Assembly (NCBI RefSeq): GCF_041080625.1
Contig: NZ_CP163518.1
Span: forward strand, 8,115,501-8,179,500
DNA from: Streptomyces sp. CG1
GTDB lineage: Bacteria; Actinomycetota; Actinomycetes; Streptomycetales; Streptomycetaceae
Direction: 5' to 3'
Length of the DNA: 64,000 nt
Shown here in pieces: positions 1 to 11,479 of the stretch. Positions within the stretch are counted from its first letter, which is position 1; the number at the start of each line of letters is the position of its first letter. The notes below the pieces were generated by a model. It had not been told where the DNA came from. It saw only the letters and a list, made by a program, of their open reading frames with translations, and did not search any database. The position numbers and the translations under genes were made by a program.

Positions 1-2
1 AC

Positions 3-1610
3 GTCGTGCCGGCCCGTGACAACGACACGCTGTTCCTGACGGAGCGGGCCGACGACACGCTGCGCGCCGCGCAGTGGCAGGCGCTCGCCGGCACCGCCGG
101 ACGGCCCGCCGAGGGCCCCGAGCCCGAGGAGCTGCGCACCGTCTGGGACGCGCTCAACGAGGTGTACACCACCGCCACCGCCAGCGCCTTCCGCGCCTTC
201 GGCCTGCCCCACCTGCCGGGCGAGCCGTTCGACCCGGCGGCCCTGCGCGGCGTCGGGGTGGCCCCCCGCTACGGCCGCTGGCTGGCCCGCGCCACGGCCG
301 CCCTGGAGGAGTCGGGGTACCTGCGGCGCACCGGCGGCGGCCTGGAGGTGGCCCGCGAACTGCCCGACGCGCTCCCCGAGTCGCTGTGCGAGCGCGCCCG
401 CCACGCCCTCGGCGGGCTGCTGGGCGTCCCGGACGACGTCACCGACTGGATGCTCGGCCTCGCCGGGAACCTGGCAGGCGTGCTGACACAGAGCGTCCAC
501 TCCGCCGAGCTGTACGCCTCCGACCGCACCCCGGGTGTCTACGCCCGCCTCTTCGGCCCGACCTACGCCGCCGCGACCGCCGCGGTCCGGGAGATGACCG
601 AGAGCTGGCCCGCCGACCGGCCGCTGAACGTCCTGGAGGTCGGCGCCGGCTACGGCTCGCTCACCCGGCACCTGCTGCCCCTGCTGCCCGCCGACCGCAC
701 GGAGTACGTCTTCACGGACGTCTCCCGCTACTTCCTGGACCGCGCGGAGACCGAGTTCGCCGCGTACCCGTTCGTCCGCTGCGATCTGTTCGACCTCGAC
801 CGGCCGCCGGCCGCCCAGGGCTTCGACGGCCAGTCGGCGGACCTCGTCATCGCCGCGAGTGTCCTGCACGACATGCGGCAGCTGCGGCGGACGCTGGCCG
901 CCCTGCGCAGCGTGCTGGCCCCCGGCGGCGTCCTGCTGCTCGTCGAACAGACCACCTTCCACCCGTGGTTCGACCTGGTCATGGGCCTCCAGCAGGGGTT
1001 CGACAACTTCGAGGACACCGACCTGCGCAGCACGCACTGCCTGCTGGACCGCGCCCAGTGGCAGCAGGAGCTGACCGCGGCCGGGTTCACCCAGTCGGCG
1101 CTCCTGACCACCTCGGGCGGGCCCGCGTCGGTCGGCTTCGACGTGCTCATCGCGCGCGGCCCCGAGGCGCGGCGCCGGTTCGCCCCGGAGGAACTGCGTT
1201 CCTTCGCCGCCGAACGGCTCGCCCGGCACATGGTGCCCGCCCAGCTGTTCGCGCTGGACGAGCTGCCGCTCCGCGCCACCGGCAAGGTGGACCGCGCCGC
1301 GCTCGCCCAGGCCGGCCGGCGCAGCAGCGTACGGGGCAGGCCGGCCCGGCCGCCGCGTACGGACCGGCAGCGCAAGCTCGTCGACATCTGGAAGGAGGTG
1401 CTCGGCCTGAACCAGATCGACCTGGCCGACGACTTCCTGGACCTGGGCGGCGACTCCCTGCTCGCCGCGCGCCTGGCCGCCCAGCTGCAGTCGGCGTTCG
1501 GGATACCCGTTCCCGTCCGCACGGTCCTGGAGTACACCACCGTCGAAGCGCTCGACGGACATCTCGAGCAGCTCCTCGGCCCGTCCGAGCCCGTCACAGA
1601 GGAAAGGTGA
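3..1610 (+). CDS. NRPS C-terminal part: adenylation tail with embedded methyltransferase, then carrier domain (5' end outside window)
   Basis: The frame is open at the left edge, so the gene begins upstream. Numbering from the GTG at 6, residues 45-390 form a SAM-dependent methyltransferase with motif I VLEVGAGYG at 209-217. Residues 391-433 return to the adenylation domain and end in the A10 core PLRATGKVDRAAL. Residues 455-525 are a peptidyl carrier domain with LGGDSL, Ser484 being the predicted phosphopantetheine site. A methyltransferase spliced between the A8 and A10 motifs is known from N- or C-methylating NRPS modules. The module should load, methylate and hold an amino acid. There is no thioesterase or condensation domain after the carrier, so the product must pass to another protein, possibly the free carrier protein 5 bp downstream. 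Substrate cannot be told because the A3-A6 region is missing. Confidence 0.85.
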   Translation, partial: VVPARDNDTLFLTERADDTLRAAQWQALAGTAGRPAEGPEPEELRTVWDALNEVYTTATASAFRAFGLPHLPGEPFDPAALRGVGVAPRYGRWLARATAALEESGYLRRTGGGLEVARELPDALPESLCERARHALGGLLGVPDDVTDWMLGLAGNLAGVLTQSVHSAELYASDRTPGVYARLFGPTYAAATAAVREMTESWPADRPLNVLEVGAGYGSLTRHLLPLLPADRTEYVFTDVSRYFLDRAETEFAAYPFVRCDLFDLDRPPAAQGFDGQSADLVIAASVLHDMRQLRRTLAALRSVLAPGGVLLLVEQTTFHPWFDLVMGLQQGFDNFEDTDLRSTHCLLDRAQWQQELTAAGFTQSALLTTSGGPASVGFDVLIARGPEARRRFAPEELRSFAAERLARHMVPAQLFALDELPLRATGKVDRAALAQAGRRSSVRGRPARPPRTDRQRKLVDIWKEVLGLNQIDLADDFLDLGGDSLLAARLAAQLQSAFGIPVPVRTVLEYTTVEALDGHLEQLLGPSEPVTEER

Positions 1611-1615
1611 GAACA

Positions 1616-1894
1616 GTGAGCAACACATCCACCACGGCCATCGCACACCCCCCTGCCTCCGTCGCCGACTGGCTCACCGGCTTCCTCGCCGAACTGCTCG
1701 ACGTGACCCCGGACCAGATCGACCCGGCCACCGGCCTCGACATGCTCGGCGTGGACTCGGCCACCACTCTGGTCATCTGCGCCAAGGCTCGCGACGAACT
1801 GGGTGTCCCGCTGCGGCCCAGGGAGGTCTTCGACCACTTCACGGTGGACGCCCTGGTCCGCCATCTGACCGCACGGCAGCCGGTGGGAGTGTGA
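1616..1894 (+). CDS. Free-standing acyl/peptidyl carrier protein
   Basis: A 92-residue protein with a PP-binding fold: four-helix pattern and motif LDMLGVDSATTL, where Ser48 is the predicted 4'-phosphopantetheine attachment site. The GTG at 1616 was chosen because GAGGAAAGG lies 8 bases upstream; an in-frame GTG at 1607 overlaps the NRPS stop and is the alternative. The gene sits between the NRPS and a type II thioesterase and is translationally coupled to the latter by a GTGA overlap. It probably receives or donates an intermediate of the same peptide pathway. Whether it carries an amino acyl or an acyl group cannot be read from the sequence. Confidence 0.8.
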   Translation: MSNTSTTAIAHPPASVADWLTGFLAELLDVTPDQIDPATGLDMLGVDSATTLVICAKARDELGVPLRPREVFDHFTVDALVRHLTARQPVGV

Positions 1895-2655
1895 GCCCCG
1901 TGCCCAACTGGCTGCTCAGCGCGGCACCCCGCGCCGCCGCCTGCGACCTGTACTGCTTTCCGCACGGGGGCGGTACCGCCGCCGAGTACCTGCGCTGGAC
2001 CCGTGACCTGCGGACGGCGCGGGTGCACGCGGTGCAGCTGCCGGGCCGTGTCCCGCGGCTGCACGAGGACGTGCCGGGCTCGATGCGGGAGCTGGTCGAG
2101 GCGTTCGTCGCCGAAGCGCCCCTCGCCACGGGTCCGTTCGCCTTCTTCGGGCACAGCCTGGGCGCGCTGTTCGCCTACGAGGTCACGCGCGCCATGTCGG
2201 CCGCCGGACGTCGGCTTCCGGACCGGCTCGTCGTGTCGGGCTTCCGGGCGCCGCACCTGCCGCGTCCGGACACGCAGATCCACCGGCTGCCCGACGACGA
2301 GTTGCTCGACACGGTCGCCCGCCTGCACGGCGGGCTGCCGGACGAGGTGCTCGCCTCGGCCGAGCTGCGCCAGATGGCCGCGGGTGCGCTGCGCGCGGAC
2401 TACCGGATCCTGGAGACGTACGTCTGGGACGCGGGGGATCCGCTGCCGGTGCCGCTCACCGTGTTCGGCGGCGAGGACGACCGGATCACGGCGGACGAAC
2501 TCGAGGCCTGGGGCGAGCACACCTCGGCCGGGGCGAGTGTCCGCCGTTTCCCCGGCGGGCACTTCTACCTGCGCGAGCGGCCGGCGCCCGTCCAGCGGGC
2601 GATGGCCGCGGTCCTCGCCATGGTCCGCGCGGCGGAACGGAGCACGCCGTGCTGA
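1891..2655 (+). CDS. Type II thioesterase (alpha/beta hydrolase)
   Basis: A 254-residue protein of the external thioesterase family that accompanies NRPS/PKS clusters. It shows the early CFPHGGG oxyanion region (22-28), nucleophile elbow GHSLG with Ser89, an acidic residue at Asp196/197 in FGGEDDRI, and catalytic His224 in PGGHFYL. Length matches the family. These enzymes hydrolyse wrongly loaded groups from carrier domains and restore stalled assembly lines. The GTG start overlaps the stop of the carrier-protein gene (GTGA), and its own end overlaps the next gene by 7 bases, so the four genes form one operon. Confidence 0.88.
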   Translation: MSPVPNWLLSAAPRAAACDLYCFPHGGGTAAEYLRWTRDLRTARVHAVQLPGRVPRLHEDVPGSMRELVEAFVAEAPLATGPFAFFGHSLGALFAYEVTRAMSAAGRRLPDRLVVSGFRAPHLPRPDTQIHRLPDDELLDTVARLHGGLPDEVLASAELRQMAAGALRADYRILETYVWDAGDPLPVPLTVFGGEDDRITADELEAWGEHTSAGASVRRFPGGHFYLRERPAPVQRAMAAVLAMVRAAERSTPC

Positions 2656-3281
2656 CCTTCGCCGCAGCCTGCCTCGTCCTCATCATGATCCCGGGCCCCG
2701 ACCAGGCCCTGATGACCCGGAACGCGCTGGCCGGCGGCCGCAGGGCCGGGCTGCTGACCATGCTCGGCGGAGTGCTCGGCCTGAGCGTCCACGTCTCCGC
2801 GGCCGCGCTCGGCATCTCGGCCCTGCTGCTGGCCTCCACCGCCGCCTTCACCGTACTGAAGGTGGTGGGAGCGGCCTACCTGGTGTGGATGGGCATCGCG
2901 ACCCTGCACGGCTCCCGTCGCACCCTGCGGGAGGGCACGGGGGACGACGACACCACGGACGGCAGGGCAGCCGGTGCGGGCGCCGGTGGCCGGATGCTGC
3001 GCCAGGGGTTCCTGTCCAACGCGCTCAACCCGAAAGTGGCTCTGTTCTTCGTCACTTTCCTGCCGCAGTTCCTGCCGTCCCGGGGCAGCGTGCTGCCCCG
3101 GGCTCTGCTGCTGTCACTGGTGTTCGCGGTCCTGTACCTGCTGTGGTTCAGCCTGTACGTGTCCAGCGTGGACCGGCTCGGCAGGGTGCTGCGCCGGCCT
3201 CGGGTGCGGGCGCGCATCGAGCAGGTCACGGGAGTGCTGCTGATCGGGTTCGCGGCCCGGCTGGCCTTCGAGTCACCCTGA
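2649..3281 (+). CDS. LysE/RhtB family amino-acid exporter
   Basis: A 210-residue inner-membrane protein with about six hydrophobic segments. The family signature PGPD lies near the N-terminus (residues 15-18), and the conserved LSNALNPKVALFF stretch begins the second half. LysE/RhtB proteins export amino acids or small derivatives. The start is GTG, 7 bases inside the thioesterase gene, so it is translated with the biosynthetic operon. Inference: it may export the NRPS product or a building block, or give self-resistance. A perfect hairpin follows 15 bases after the stop. Confidence 0.85.
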   Translation: MLTFAAACLVLIMIPGPDQALMTRNALAGGRRAGLLTMLGGVLGLSVHVSAAALGISALLLASTAAFTVLKVVGAAYLVWMGIATLHGSRRTLREGTGDDDTTDGRAAGAGAGGRMLRQGFLSNALNPKVALFFVTFLPQFLPSRGSVLPRALLLSLVFAVLYLLWFSLYVSSVDRLGRVLRRPRVRARIEQVTGVLLIGFAARLAFESP

Positions 3282-3295
3282 CCGGGTGAAAGTGC

Positions 3296-3327
3296 GGTGT
3301 GCGCCCTCGTCATCGGGGGCGCACACC
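3296..3327. terminator. Hairpin terminator between convergent genes
   Basis: A perfect 11-bp stem (3296-3306 with 3317-3327) and a 10-base loop lie between the exporter gene (plus strand) and the beta-galactosidase gene (minus strand). It has no T-run, as is common in Streptomyces, and could stop transcription from both sides. Confidence 0.75.
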
Positions 3328-3378
3328 ACATGGCCGGGCCACGGCGACCGCGGCAGGAAAACCGCCGGCCGTGTCTGA

Positions 3379-6279
<2,901 letters not shown>

Positions 6280-7122
6280 TCAGCCCTTGATTCCGGTCTG
6301 TGCGATCCCCTGCACCAGCCAGCGCTGGAGGAAGAGGAACACGAACAGCAGCGGCAGGATGGAAATGGCGGCCGCCATGAAGATCTGGTGGAAGACGACG
6401 GTCTGGTTGGTGATGTACGAGGAGAGCGCCACCTGGACGGTCCACGAGTTCGGATCCTGCCCGATGACCAGGGGCCACAGAAAGGCGTTCCAGCCGTTGA
6501 TGAACGTGATCGTCGCGATCGCCGCGAAGAAGTTCAGCGAGTTGGGGACGACGACCCGCCAGTACGCCCCCCAGTAGCCGAGCCCGTCCACGCGCGCCGC
6601 CTCCTCCAGCTCCTTGGGGAACCCGAGGAAGTACTGCCGGAACAGGAAGCAGGTGAAACCACTGAACAGCCCCGGAATGATCAGGCCCCGGTAGCTGTCC
6701 ACCCAGCCGAGGGACGACACCAGCACGAAGCTCGGCACGAACGTCACCGACGTCGGGACCATCAGGGTGCCCAGGACGACGTAGAAGATCTTGTTGGCGT
6801 GCTTGTACGGGATGCGGGCGAGGGCGTAGCCCGCGAGTGAGCACACCAGCAGGATGCCGGCCGTCATGGAGACGGCGACGATCGTGGAGTTGAGCAGCGA
6901 CCGGGCGAACGGTACCGACTGGTCGTCGAACAGCTCGCCGATATTGCCCCACCGCAGGTGCGTGGGGAAGAACTCCCAGTGCTCGCCGGTGATCTTGGCG
7001 TCGGTGGTGAGGGCGTTGCGGAGCAGCACATAGAACGGGATCAGGAAGAGGAAGGCGGCGACACCGGTGGCGATGCAGAGGCCCGTGTTGCCCATCACCC
7101 CGCCCCTGCGTTTCGTGGTCAC
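6280..7122 (-). CDS. ABC sugar transporter permease, MalG/LacG type
   Basis: A 280-residue membrane protein with six hydrophobic segments. The cytoplasmic EAA loop reads ELEEAARVDGLGYWGAYWRV, which docks to the ATPase. The GTG at 7122 is preferred because it overlaps the stop of the other permease gene (GTGA) and has GAGGA upstream; an ATG at 7095 is the alternative. Together with the other permease and the lipoprotein it forms a CUT1-type importer. No ATPase gene is present here. In Streptomyces, CUT1 importers of this kind often share the distant MsiK ATPase (family knowledge, not shown by this window). Confidence 0.9.
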   Translation of the reverse strand: MTTKRRGGVMGNTGLCIATGVAAFLFLIPFYVLLRNALTTDAKITGEHWEFFPTHLRWGNIGELFDDQSVPFARSLLNSTIVAVSMTAGILLVCSLAGYALARIPYKHANKIFYVVLGTLMVPTSVTFVPSFVLVSSLGWVDSYRGLIIPGLFSGFTCFLFRQYFLGFPKELEEAARVDGLGYWGAYWRVVVPNSLNFFAAIATITFINGWNAFLWPLVIGQDPNSWTVQVALSSYITNQTVVFHQIFMAAAISILPLLFVFLFLQRWLVQGIAQTGIKG

Positions 7123-8084
7123 TTCGAGTCCTCGCCCCTTCCGAAGCCCATGAGCTTGCCCTGGAACAGGGTCACGACGACGATCAGCGCGGTCAGGATC
7201 ACGGCGCCCGCGCTGCCGGCGCCGTAGTCCTGTTCCGTGCCCAGGGCGGTGTAGTACAGCTCGACCAGCGGCGGACGGCCCCACGTCGTCTTGTCGAGCA
7301 GGTTGAAGAACTCGTCGAAGGCCTGGTAGGCGGCGATGAGCAGGAGCAGGATCACCGCGGTCGACGTGGCCCGCAGCTGGGGCAGCGTGATGTGCCGGAA
7401 GGTCTGCCAGCCCGGCCTGGCGCCGTCGATGGCGGCGGCCTCGTACAGCTCGGCCGGGATGTTCTGCAGCGCGGCCAGGAACAGGATCATGTAGAAGCCG
7501 GACTGCAGCCACAGCCGTGCCGTGACGATGACCAGCCAGTACCAGGGTGGACTGGGGCTGGCCAGCCAGGCGATGCCGTCGATCCCGAACCAGCCGAGGA
7601 CCGTGTTCATCAGACCGAAGCGCACACCGCTGAACAGGGACATCTTCCAGATCAGGGACGCGGCGACATAGCTGCACGCGGTCGGCAGGAAGAACACCGA
7701 CCGGAAGAACGCCCGCAGGAACCTGAGCCGGTTCACCAGCAGGGCGAGACCCAGCGACACCGCCCAGGTGGTCGGCACGATGAACGCGGCGAAAACGGTG
7801 AAGGTGCCCAGCGAGTGGACGAACTTGGGGTCCGTCAGCATGTACGTGTAGTTGTCGAAACCGATGAACTTCGACGGCGTGACCGTGAAGCGGGCGTCGA
7901 AGAAGCTGAGGTAGACGCTCCAGCCGATCGGCACGTAGATGAAGATGATCAGCCCGGCGAGGAAGGGGCTGATGAAGAGCCAGAAGTTGAAGGTACGGCT
8001 GCCGCGCAGGCCCCGCCAGGTCCTGGCCGGCCGCGCCTTCGCCGGGGCGGGGCTCGCGAGGGCGGGCTTGGTGGTCGTCGACAT
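7119..8084 (-). CDS. ABC sugar transporter permease, MalF/LacF type
   Basis: A 321-residue inner-membrane protein, six transmembrane segments after a basic, Ala/Pro-rich N-terminus. The EAA loop reads ELYEAAAIDGARPGWQTFRH. The ATG at 8084 gives the normal family length and begins MSTTTKPALA; a longer frame upstream adds 22 residues with no family resemblance. It pairs with the second permease (4-base overlap) and with the sugar-binding lipoprotein encoded 20 bases upstream. Confidence 0.9.
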   Translation of the reverse strand: MSTTTKPALASPAPAKARPARTWRGLRGSRTFNFWLFISPFLAGLIIFIYVPIGWSVYLSFFDARFTVTPSKFIGFDNYTYMLTDPKFVHSLGTFTVFAAFIVPTTWAVSLGLALLVNRLRFLRAFFRSVFFLPTACSYVAASLIWKMSLFSGVRFGLMNTVLGWFGIDGIAWLASPSPPWYWLVIVTARLWLQSGFYMILFLAALQNIPAELYEAAAIDGARPGWQTFRHITLPQLRATSTAVILLLLIAAYQAFDEFFNLLDKTTWGRPPLVELYYTALGTEQDYGAGSAGAVILTALIVVVTLFQGKLMGFGRGEDSK

Positions 8085-8104
8085 GTCGTGGTCCGTCCGC
8101 CGGC

Positions 8105-9370
8105 CTATCCGAAGAGCTTCTTCAGCTCGCGGCCCACGGTCTTGTCGCATGTGTCGAGAGCCGCCTCCGGGTCACCGTTCTTGCGGACGCAGTCGGCGAT
8201 GACGTCCCACGTCGCCTGGATCATGGCCTGGGTCCAGCCGATGTTGTCGAAGTGCCCGTACTGGTTGAAGAGCTTGACGCCCTGCGCGGGCAGGCCGGAC
8301 TTGAGAGGGGTGGCCGAGGCGGCGATCGAGCTGCGCGGCGGGATGTGGAAGCCGTACGACGTCGCGAAGTCCTCCTGGTACTGCTTCTGGTCGATCCACA
8401 GCCACTTGACGTACTCCTTGGCCGCTTCGGCGTTGTCGCCCTTGGCGTTGACGAACATCGACCAGCCGCCGTTGTAGACCGAGGGCTTGCCGGAGTCGAC
8501 GGTCTTCGGGAAGGGGAAGATCCCGAGGTCGTCGCCGAGCGCCTTCTGGAACTGCGGCATCGCCCACATGCCGCAGAACTGGATGGCACACAGACCCTGG
8601 CTGAGCGCGGAGGGGTCCCAGAAGTCGGTGGGGGCGCCCAGGAGCAGATGGCCGCTGGCGAAGAGCGTGCGCAGCTTCTTCAGGCCCTCGATGACGGCGG
8701 GGGTGTGGTAGGCGATCTCGTTCTTGTCATTGAGGGTGTCGGCGCCCGCGGACCAGATCAGTGGGTTGACGATCGCGTGCAGGTCGTTGCCGAGATACAC
8801 GCCCTTGGTCTTGCCGGTGGTGAGCTTGGCTGCGGCCTCCATCAGCTCGTCGAAGGTCTCCGGTACCTTGACGCCGGCCTTCTCGAACAGCGAGGGCCGG
8901 TAGAAGAAGAACTGCGGGTCGTCGATCATCCGGACGCCGTAGATCTTGCCGTCGACCGTGTGCGACGTGATGTCGGCCGCGTTGAAGTCGTCCTTGACCG
9001 GATTGACGATGTCGCTCAGGTCCGCCACCTGACCGCTCTTGACCAGCTGGATCTGCGGGTGGAACTCGAACACGTCGGGCGCGTTCCTGGTGAGCAGCGT
9101 GGCGAACAGCTTGCTCTCGTAGTCGGCACTGGTGATCCACTGCGTGGTCACGTTCGCCTTCTTGTACGCGGCGGCGTACCGCTTGACCGCCTGCTCCACG
9201 CCCGGCTCGCCGTAGGCATGGAACATCTGGGTGAGCTGCTTGCCCGATCCGCTGCCTCCGCCACGTCCGTTGTTGCTGCCGCACGCGGCGAGCGGGGCGG
9301 CGACGGCCAGACCGGCGGCGGCCCGGAGTAGCGAACGGCGGTCCCAGGTGCTGTTGCTCTGTGCCGACAT
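8105..9370 (-). CDS. ABC sugar-binding lipoprotein (SBP_bac_1 family)
   Basis: A 421-residue extracytoplasmic solute-binding protein. The N-terminus has the twin-arginine-like stretch WDRRSLLRAAAG, followed by the lipobox LAAC with Cys30 as lipidation site, then a Gly/Ser-rich tether. The mature part has the SBP_bac_1 pattern, including YNGGWSMFVNA and the Trp-rich C-terminal lobe typical of oligosaccharide binders. It captures the sugar for the two downstream permeases. First gene of the transport operon, so the main promoter should lie in 9371-9555. Gene order and the adjacent galactanase suggest a galactan oligosaccharide ligand (inference). Confidence 0.9.
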   Translation of the reverse strand: MSAQSNSTWDRRSLLRAAAGLAVAAPLAACGSNNGRGGGSGSGKQLTQMFHAYGEPGVEQAVKRYAAAYKKANVTTQWITSADYESKLFATLLTRNAPDVFEFHPQIQLVKSGQVADLSDIVNPVKDDFNAADITSHTVDGKIYGVRMIDDPQFFFYRPSLFEKAGVKVPETFDELMEAAAKLTTGKTKGVYLGNDLHAIVNPLIWSAGADTLNDKNEIAYHTPAVIEGLKKLRTLFASGHLLLGAPTDFWDPSALSQGLCAIQFCGMWAMPQFQKALGDDLGIFPFPKTVDSGKPSVYNGGWSMFVNAKGDNAEAAKEYVKWLWIDQKQYQEDFATSYGFHIPPRSSIAASATPLKSGLPAQGVKLFNQYGHFDNIGWTQAMIQATWDVIADCVRKNGDPEAALDTCDKTVGRELKKLFG

Positions 9371-9471
9371 GCTGACGTCCTTGTCTGTCGTGGTGCGGCT
9401 CGCGGCTCTGTGCCCGGAGGCCAGGTGGCTCGAATGCGGGGTGCGGTGCGGGACGTTAACCTTCGGCTAAG

Positions 9472-9487
9472 GCTTCAGCAAGGGGTT
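9472..9487 (-). promoter_or_regulatory. Candidate shared operator/promoter element upstream of the sugar ABC operon
   Basis: Read on the minus strand the site is AACCCCTTGCTGAAGC, about 100 bases before the lipoprotein start. A close relative, AACCCCTTGTCGAAAGC, stands upstream of the ROK repressor gene (12833-12849). TTGCTG inside it with GTTAAC 15-16 bases further on could also be -35/-10 elements. Co-regulation by the ROK repressor is an inference. Confidence 0.35.
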
Positions 9488-9555
9488 GGACGAAGTCTGT
9501 TCGAAGTGTTGTGTGCGGTTCGGGATCACGAACGACGAGGTGGGGCAAGGGAGTT

Positions 9556-9592
9556 GAGGGCCGCCGGGTCAGGGGTGTGGCCGGCGGCCCTC
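9556..9592 (-). terminator. Hairpin terminator after the galactanase gene
   Basis: A perfect 12-bp GC-rich stem (9556-9567 with 9581-9592) and 13-base loop, beginning 22 bases after the galactanase stop codon on the minus strand. It separates the ROK-galactanase unit from the ABC operon, which must therefore have its own promoter. Confidence 0.75.
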
Positions 9593-9613
9593 GGTTCACT
9601 GGGGGGAGTGGGG

Positions 9614-11479
9614 CTATCGCCGGGTCCAGGCCTCGTTGTCGCCGCCGTTGCAGCTGTAGAGGATGACCTTGCTGCCGTCGGCGGTCGCCTGTCCGCCGAC
9701 GTCGAGACACTTGCCCGACGCCTCGTTCACGATCTGCCCGTCGGCGTTCAGCAGCCAGCGCTGCGTGCCGTCACCGGTGACCGTGGAGACCGCAGTCAGA
9801 CCCGAACCGCCCGCCGTCAGATAGCCGTTCGCGCCTTTCAGGGTGCCCTGCGCGTCGTACGACCACGACTGATCCGCCGCGCCCGTGCACGAGCCGATCG
9901 CTGCTCCCGAGGCGCCGGCGGTCAGGCACTTGCCCGACTGCCTGCCCACCAGGGCGCCGCTCAGCGCCGAACTGCCGTTGTCCTTCCGGTCGAAGACGTA
10001 CGTCGTGATCGAACGGGCGGCGAGCGTGGCGTGCACGGTCCCGTCACTGACGGACGGTTTCGCGACCCTCGCCCAGTTCTCGTCCGCCGACGTCCGCACC
10101 GCCTGTGTGGCCCGCACCGGCGCCTTGCCGGCGAAGTGCAGGTTCAGCGCCGTGTCGGTGGTGTTGTGGTTGTTGACCACGACGACCCACTGGCTGTTCC
10201 GGTCGTACGACGACACCTCGACGCCGTCCGGAGCCCCGGTCACGTTGTGCGCGACCGAGCCCGGCCGGACGAACCTGCTGTACTGGCCCAGCGCGTAGTA
10301 CCGCTTGGTGAAGTACAGCTTCTGGTCGCCGCTCGTCGCGTAGTCGGGGTCGTAGTAGATCAGGCCGTCGTTCCAGCCCTGGTCGTTCCGGGTGGTCGGG
10401 TCGCTGCCGTAGCCGCTGGCGAGCGCCACCCACCACTGGAACGCCGAGTCGTGCGCGGTAGCGAAGTCCTTGTAGATGATCCGCGACATCAGCAGGGCGT
10501 TGTCGATGGTCGGGTCGTACTCCTGGTTCCAGCCCGTGGTGCCCTTGCCGAAGCAGCAGATCTCGGTGGCCCAGGGCGTCCTGCCGACCGACTTCGACGT
10601 CTCGTAGACGTTGCCGAGCCGGCCGTCGTCGGGGTTGTCGTACGTGTGATGGGCCAGCTTGGCGACGTACTGCGCGGTGCCCGGCTGCGCCATCCACTGC
10701 GGGATCTCGCTGGTGAACTGCGTGGTCCTGCTGGACTCGTCCGCGATGAGGCCCGTCCTCTGGTGCCGCGCCCGCTGCTCGGCGCCGAGCGCGCGCACGA
10801 TGTCGTCGCGCCGGCCGACCGGCACCGGCATGCCCTCCTGGCCGCAGTCGGCGAAGCTGTTGTCCGGTTCGTTGAAGGGGCTGATGTAGTCGAGCCGTAC
10901 GCCCTGCCGCGCGAAGTGATCGGTCACGTCGGCCACGTACTTCGCGAAGTCGCTCTCGTTCTCCGCCTTCAACTGGCCGCCGCAGCTCTTGCCGTTGGTC
11001 GTCCACTGGGCGGGCGCACTGTTGACGAAGCCGATCAGGTCCTTCACGCCGTACCGTGCGGCGTACTTCAGGAACGTCCGGCCGCCGTTGTCCTTGCTCC
11101 AGTCGTACGAGCCGTCGGACTTGAGGAAGTCCTCGGCGGCGCGGGCAGGAGTGGTGACCCCCGCACCGCCGCCGCCGATGTTGTAGCGGTACGAGCTGAG
11201 TCCCAACCCCTGTGGGGAGAAGAGGAGTTGGGCGACCTGGGCCTGGACCTTCGGGTCGAAGTGCTGGAGGTCGTTCACCCACCAGGCGCCGGACGCGCCG
11301 ATGTTGTCGATGGTCTGGGCGGCGTGGGGGGATACCTCGGCCGCGGCCGCGGCCGGGGCGGCGTCGGCACTCGCGGTCGGGGAGGTGAGGAGGGCTCCGG
11401 TGACGGCCAGTGCGGCGGAGGCTGTCAGCAGCAGGGATCTCTTGCGGGGGTGAGACACGTGCATCCCTTCCGTCGTCAT
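9614..11479 (-). CDS. Secreted GH30-like endo-galactanase with C-terminal ricin-type lectin module
   Basis: A 621-residue exoenzyme. Residues 1-40 are a Sec/Tat-like signal peptide (RKRSLLLTASAALAVTGALL then an Ala-rich cleavage region). The catalytic part (about 50-480) resembles GH30 endo-beta-1,6-galactanases: NIGASGAWW near the start, acid/base region SPFNEPD, and a second conserved Glu in WATEICCF as candidate nucleophile. Residues about 490-621 form a ricin B/CBM13 lectin with repeated GKCL and QxW-type motifs. The ATG at 11479 overlaps the ROK stop (ATGA), so the two are translationally coupled; an ATG 15 bases later is the alternative. It should cut type II arabinogalactan side chains outside the cell, feeding the importer and beta-galactosidase. 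Exact linkage specificity is not provable here. Confidence 0.8.
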   Translation of the reverse strand: MTTEGMHVSHPRKRSLLLTASAALAVTGALLTSPTASADAAPAAAAAEVSPHAAQTIDNIGASGAWWVNDLQHFDPKVQAQVAQLLFSPQGLGLSSYRYNIGGGGAGVTTPARAAEDFLKSDGSYDWSKDNGGRTFLKYAARYGVKDLIGFVNSAPAQWTTNGKSCGGQLKAENESDFAKYVADVTDHFARQGVRLDYISPFNEPDNSFADCGQEGMPVPVGRRDDIVRALGAEQRARHQRTGLIADESSRTTQFTSEIPQWMAQPGTAQYVAKLAHHTYDNPDDGRLGNVYETSKSVGRTPWATEICCFGKGTTGWNQEYDPTIDNALLMSRIIYKDFATAHDSAFQWWVALASGYGSDPTTRNDQGWNDGLIYYDPDYATSGDQKLYFTKRYYALGQYSRFVRPGSVAHNVTGAPDGVEVSSYDRNSQWVVVVNNHNTTDTALNLHFAGKAPVRATQAVRTSADENWARVAKPSVSDGTVHATLAARSITTYVFDRKDNGSSALSGALVGRQSGKCLTAGASGAAIGSCTGAADQSWSYDAQGTLKGANGYLTAGGSGLTAVSTVTGDGTQRWLLNADGQIVNEASGKCLDVGGQATADGSKVILYSCNGGDNEAWTRR

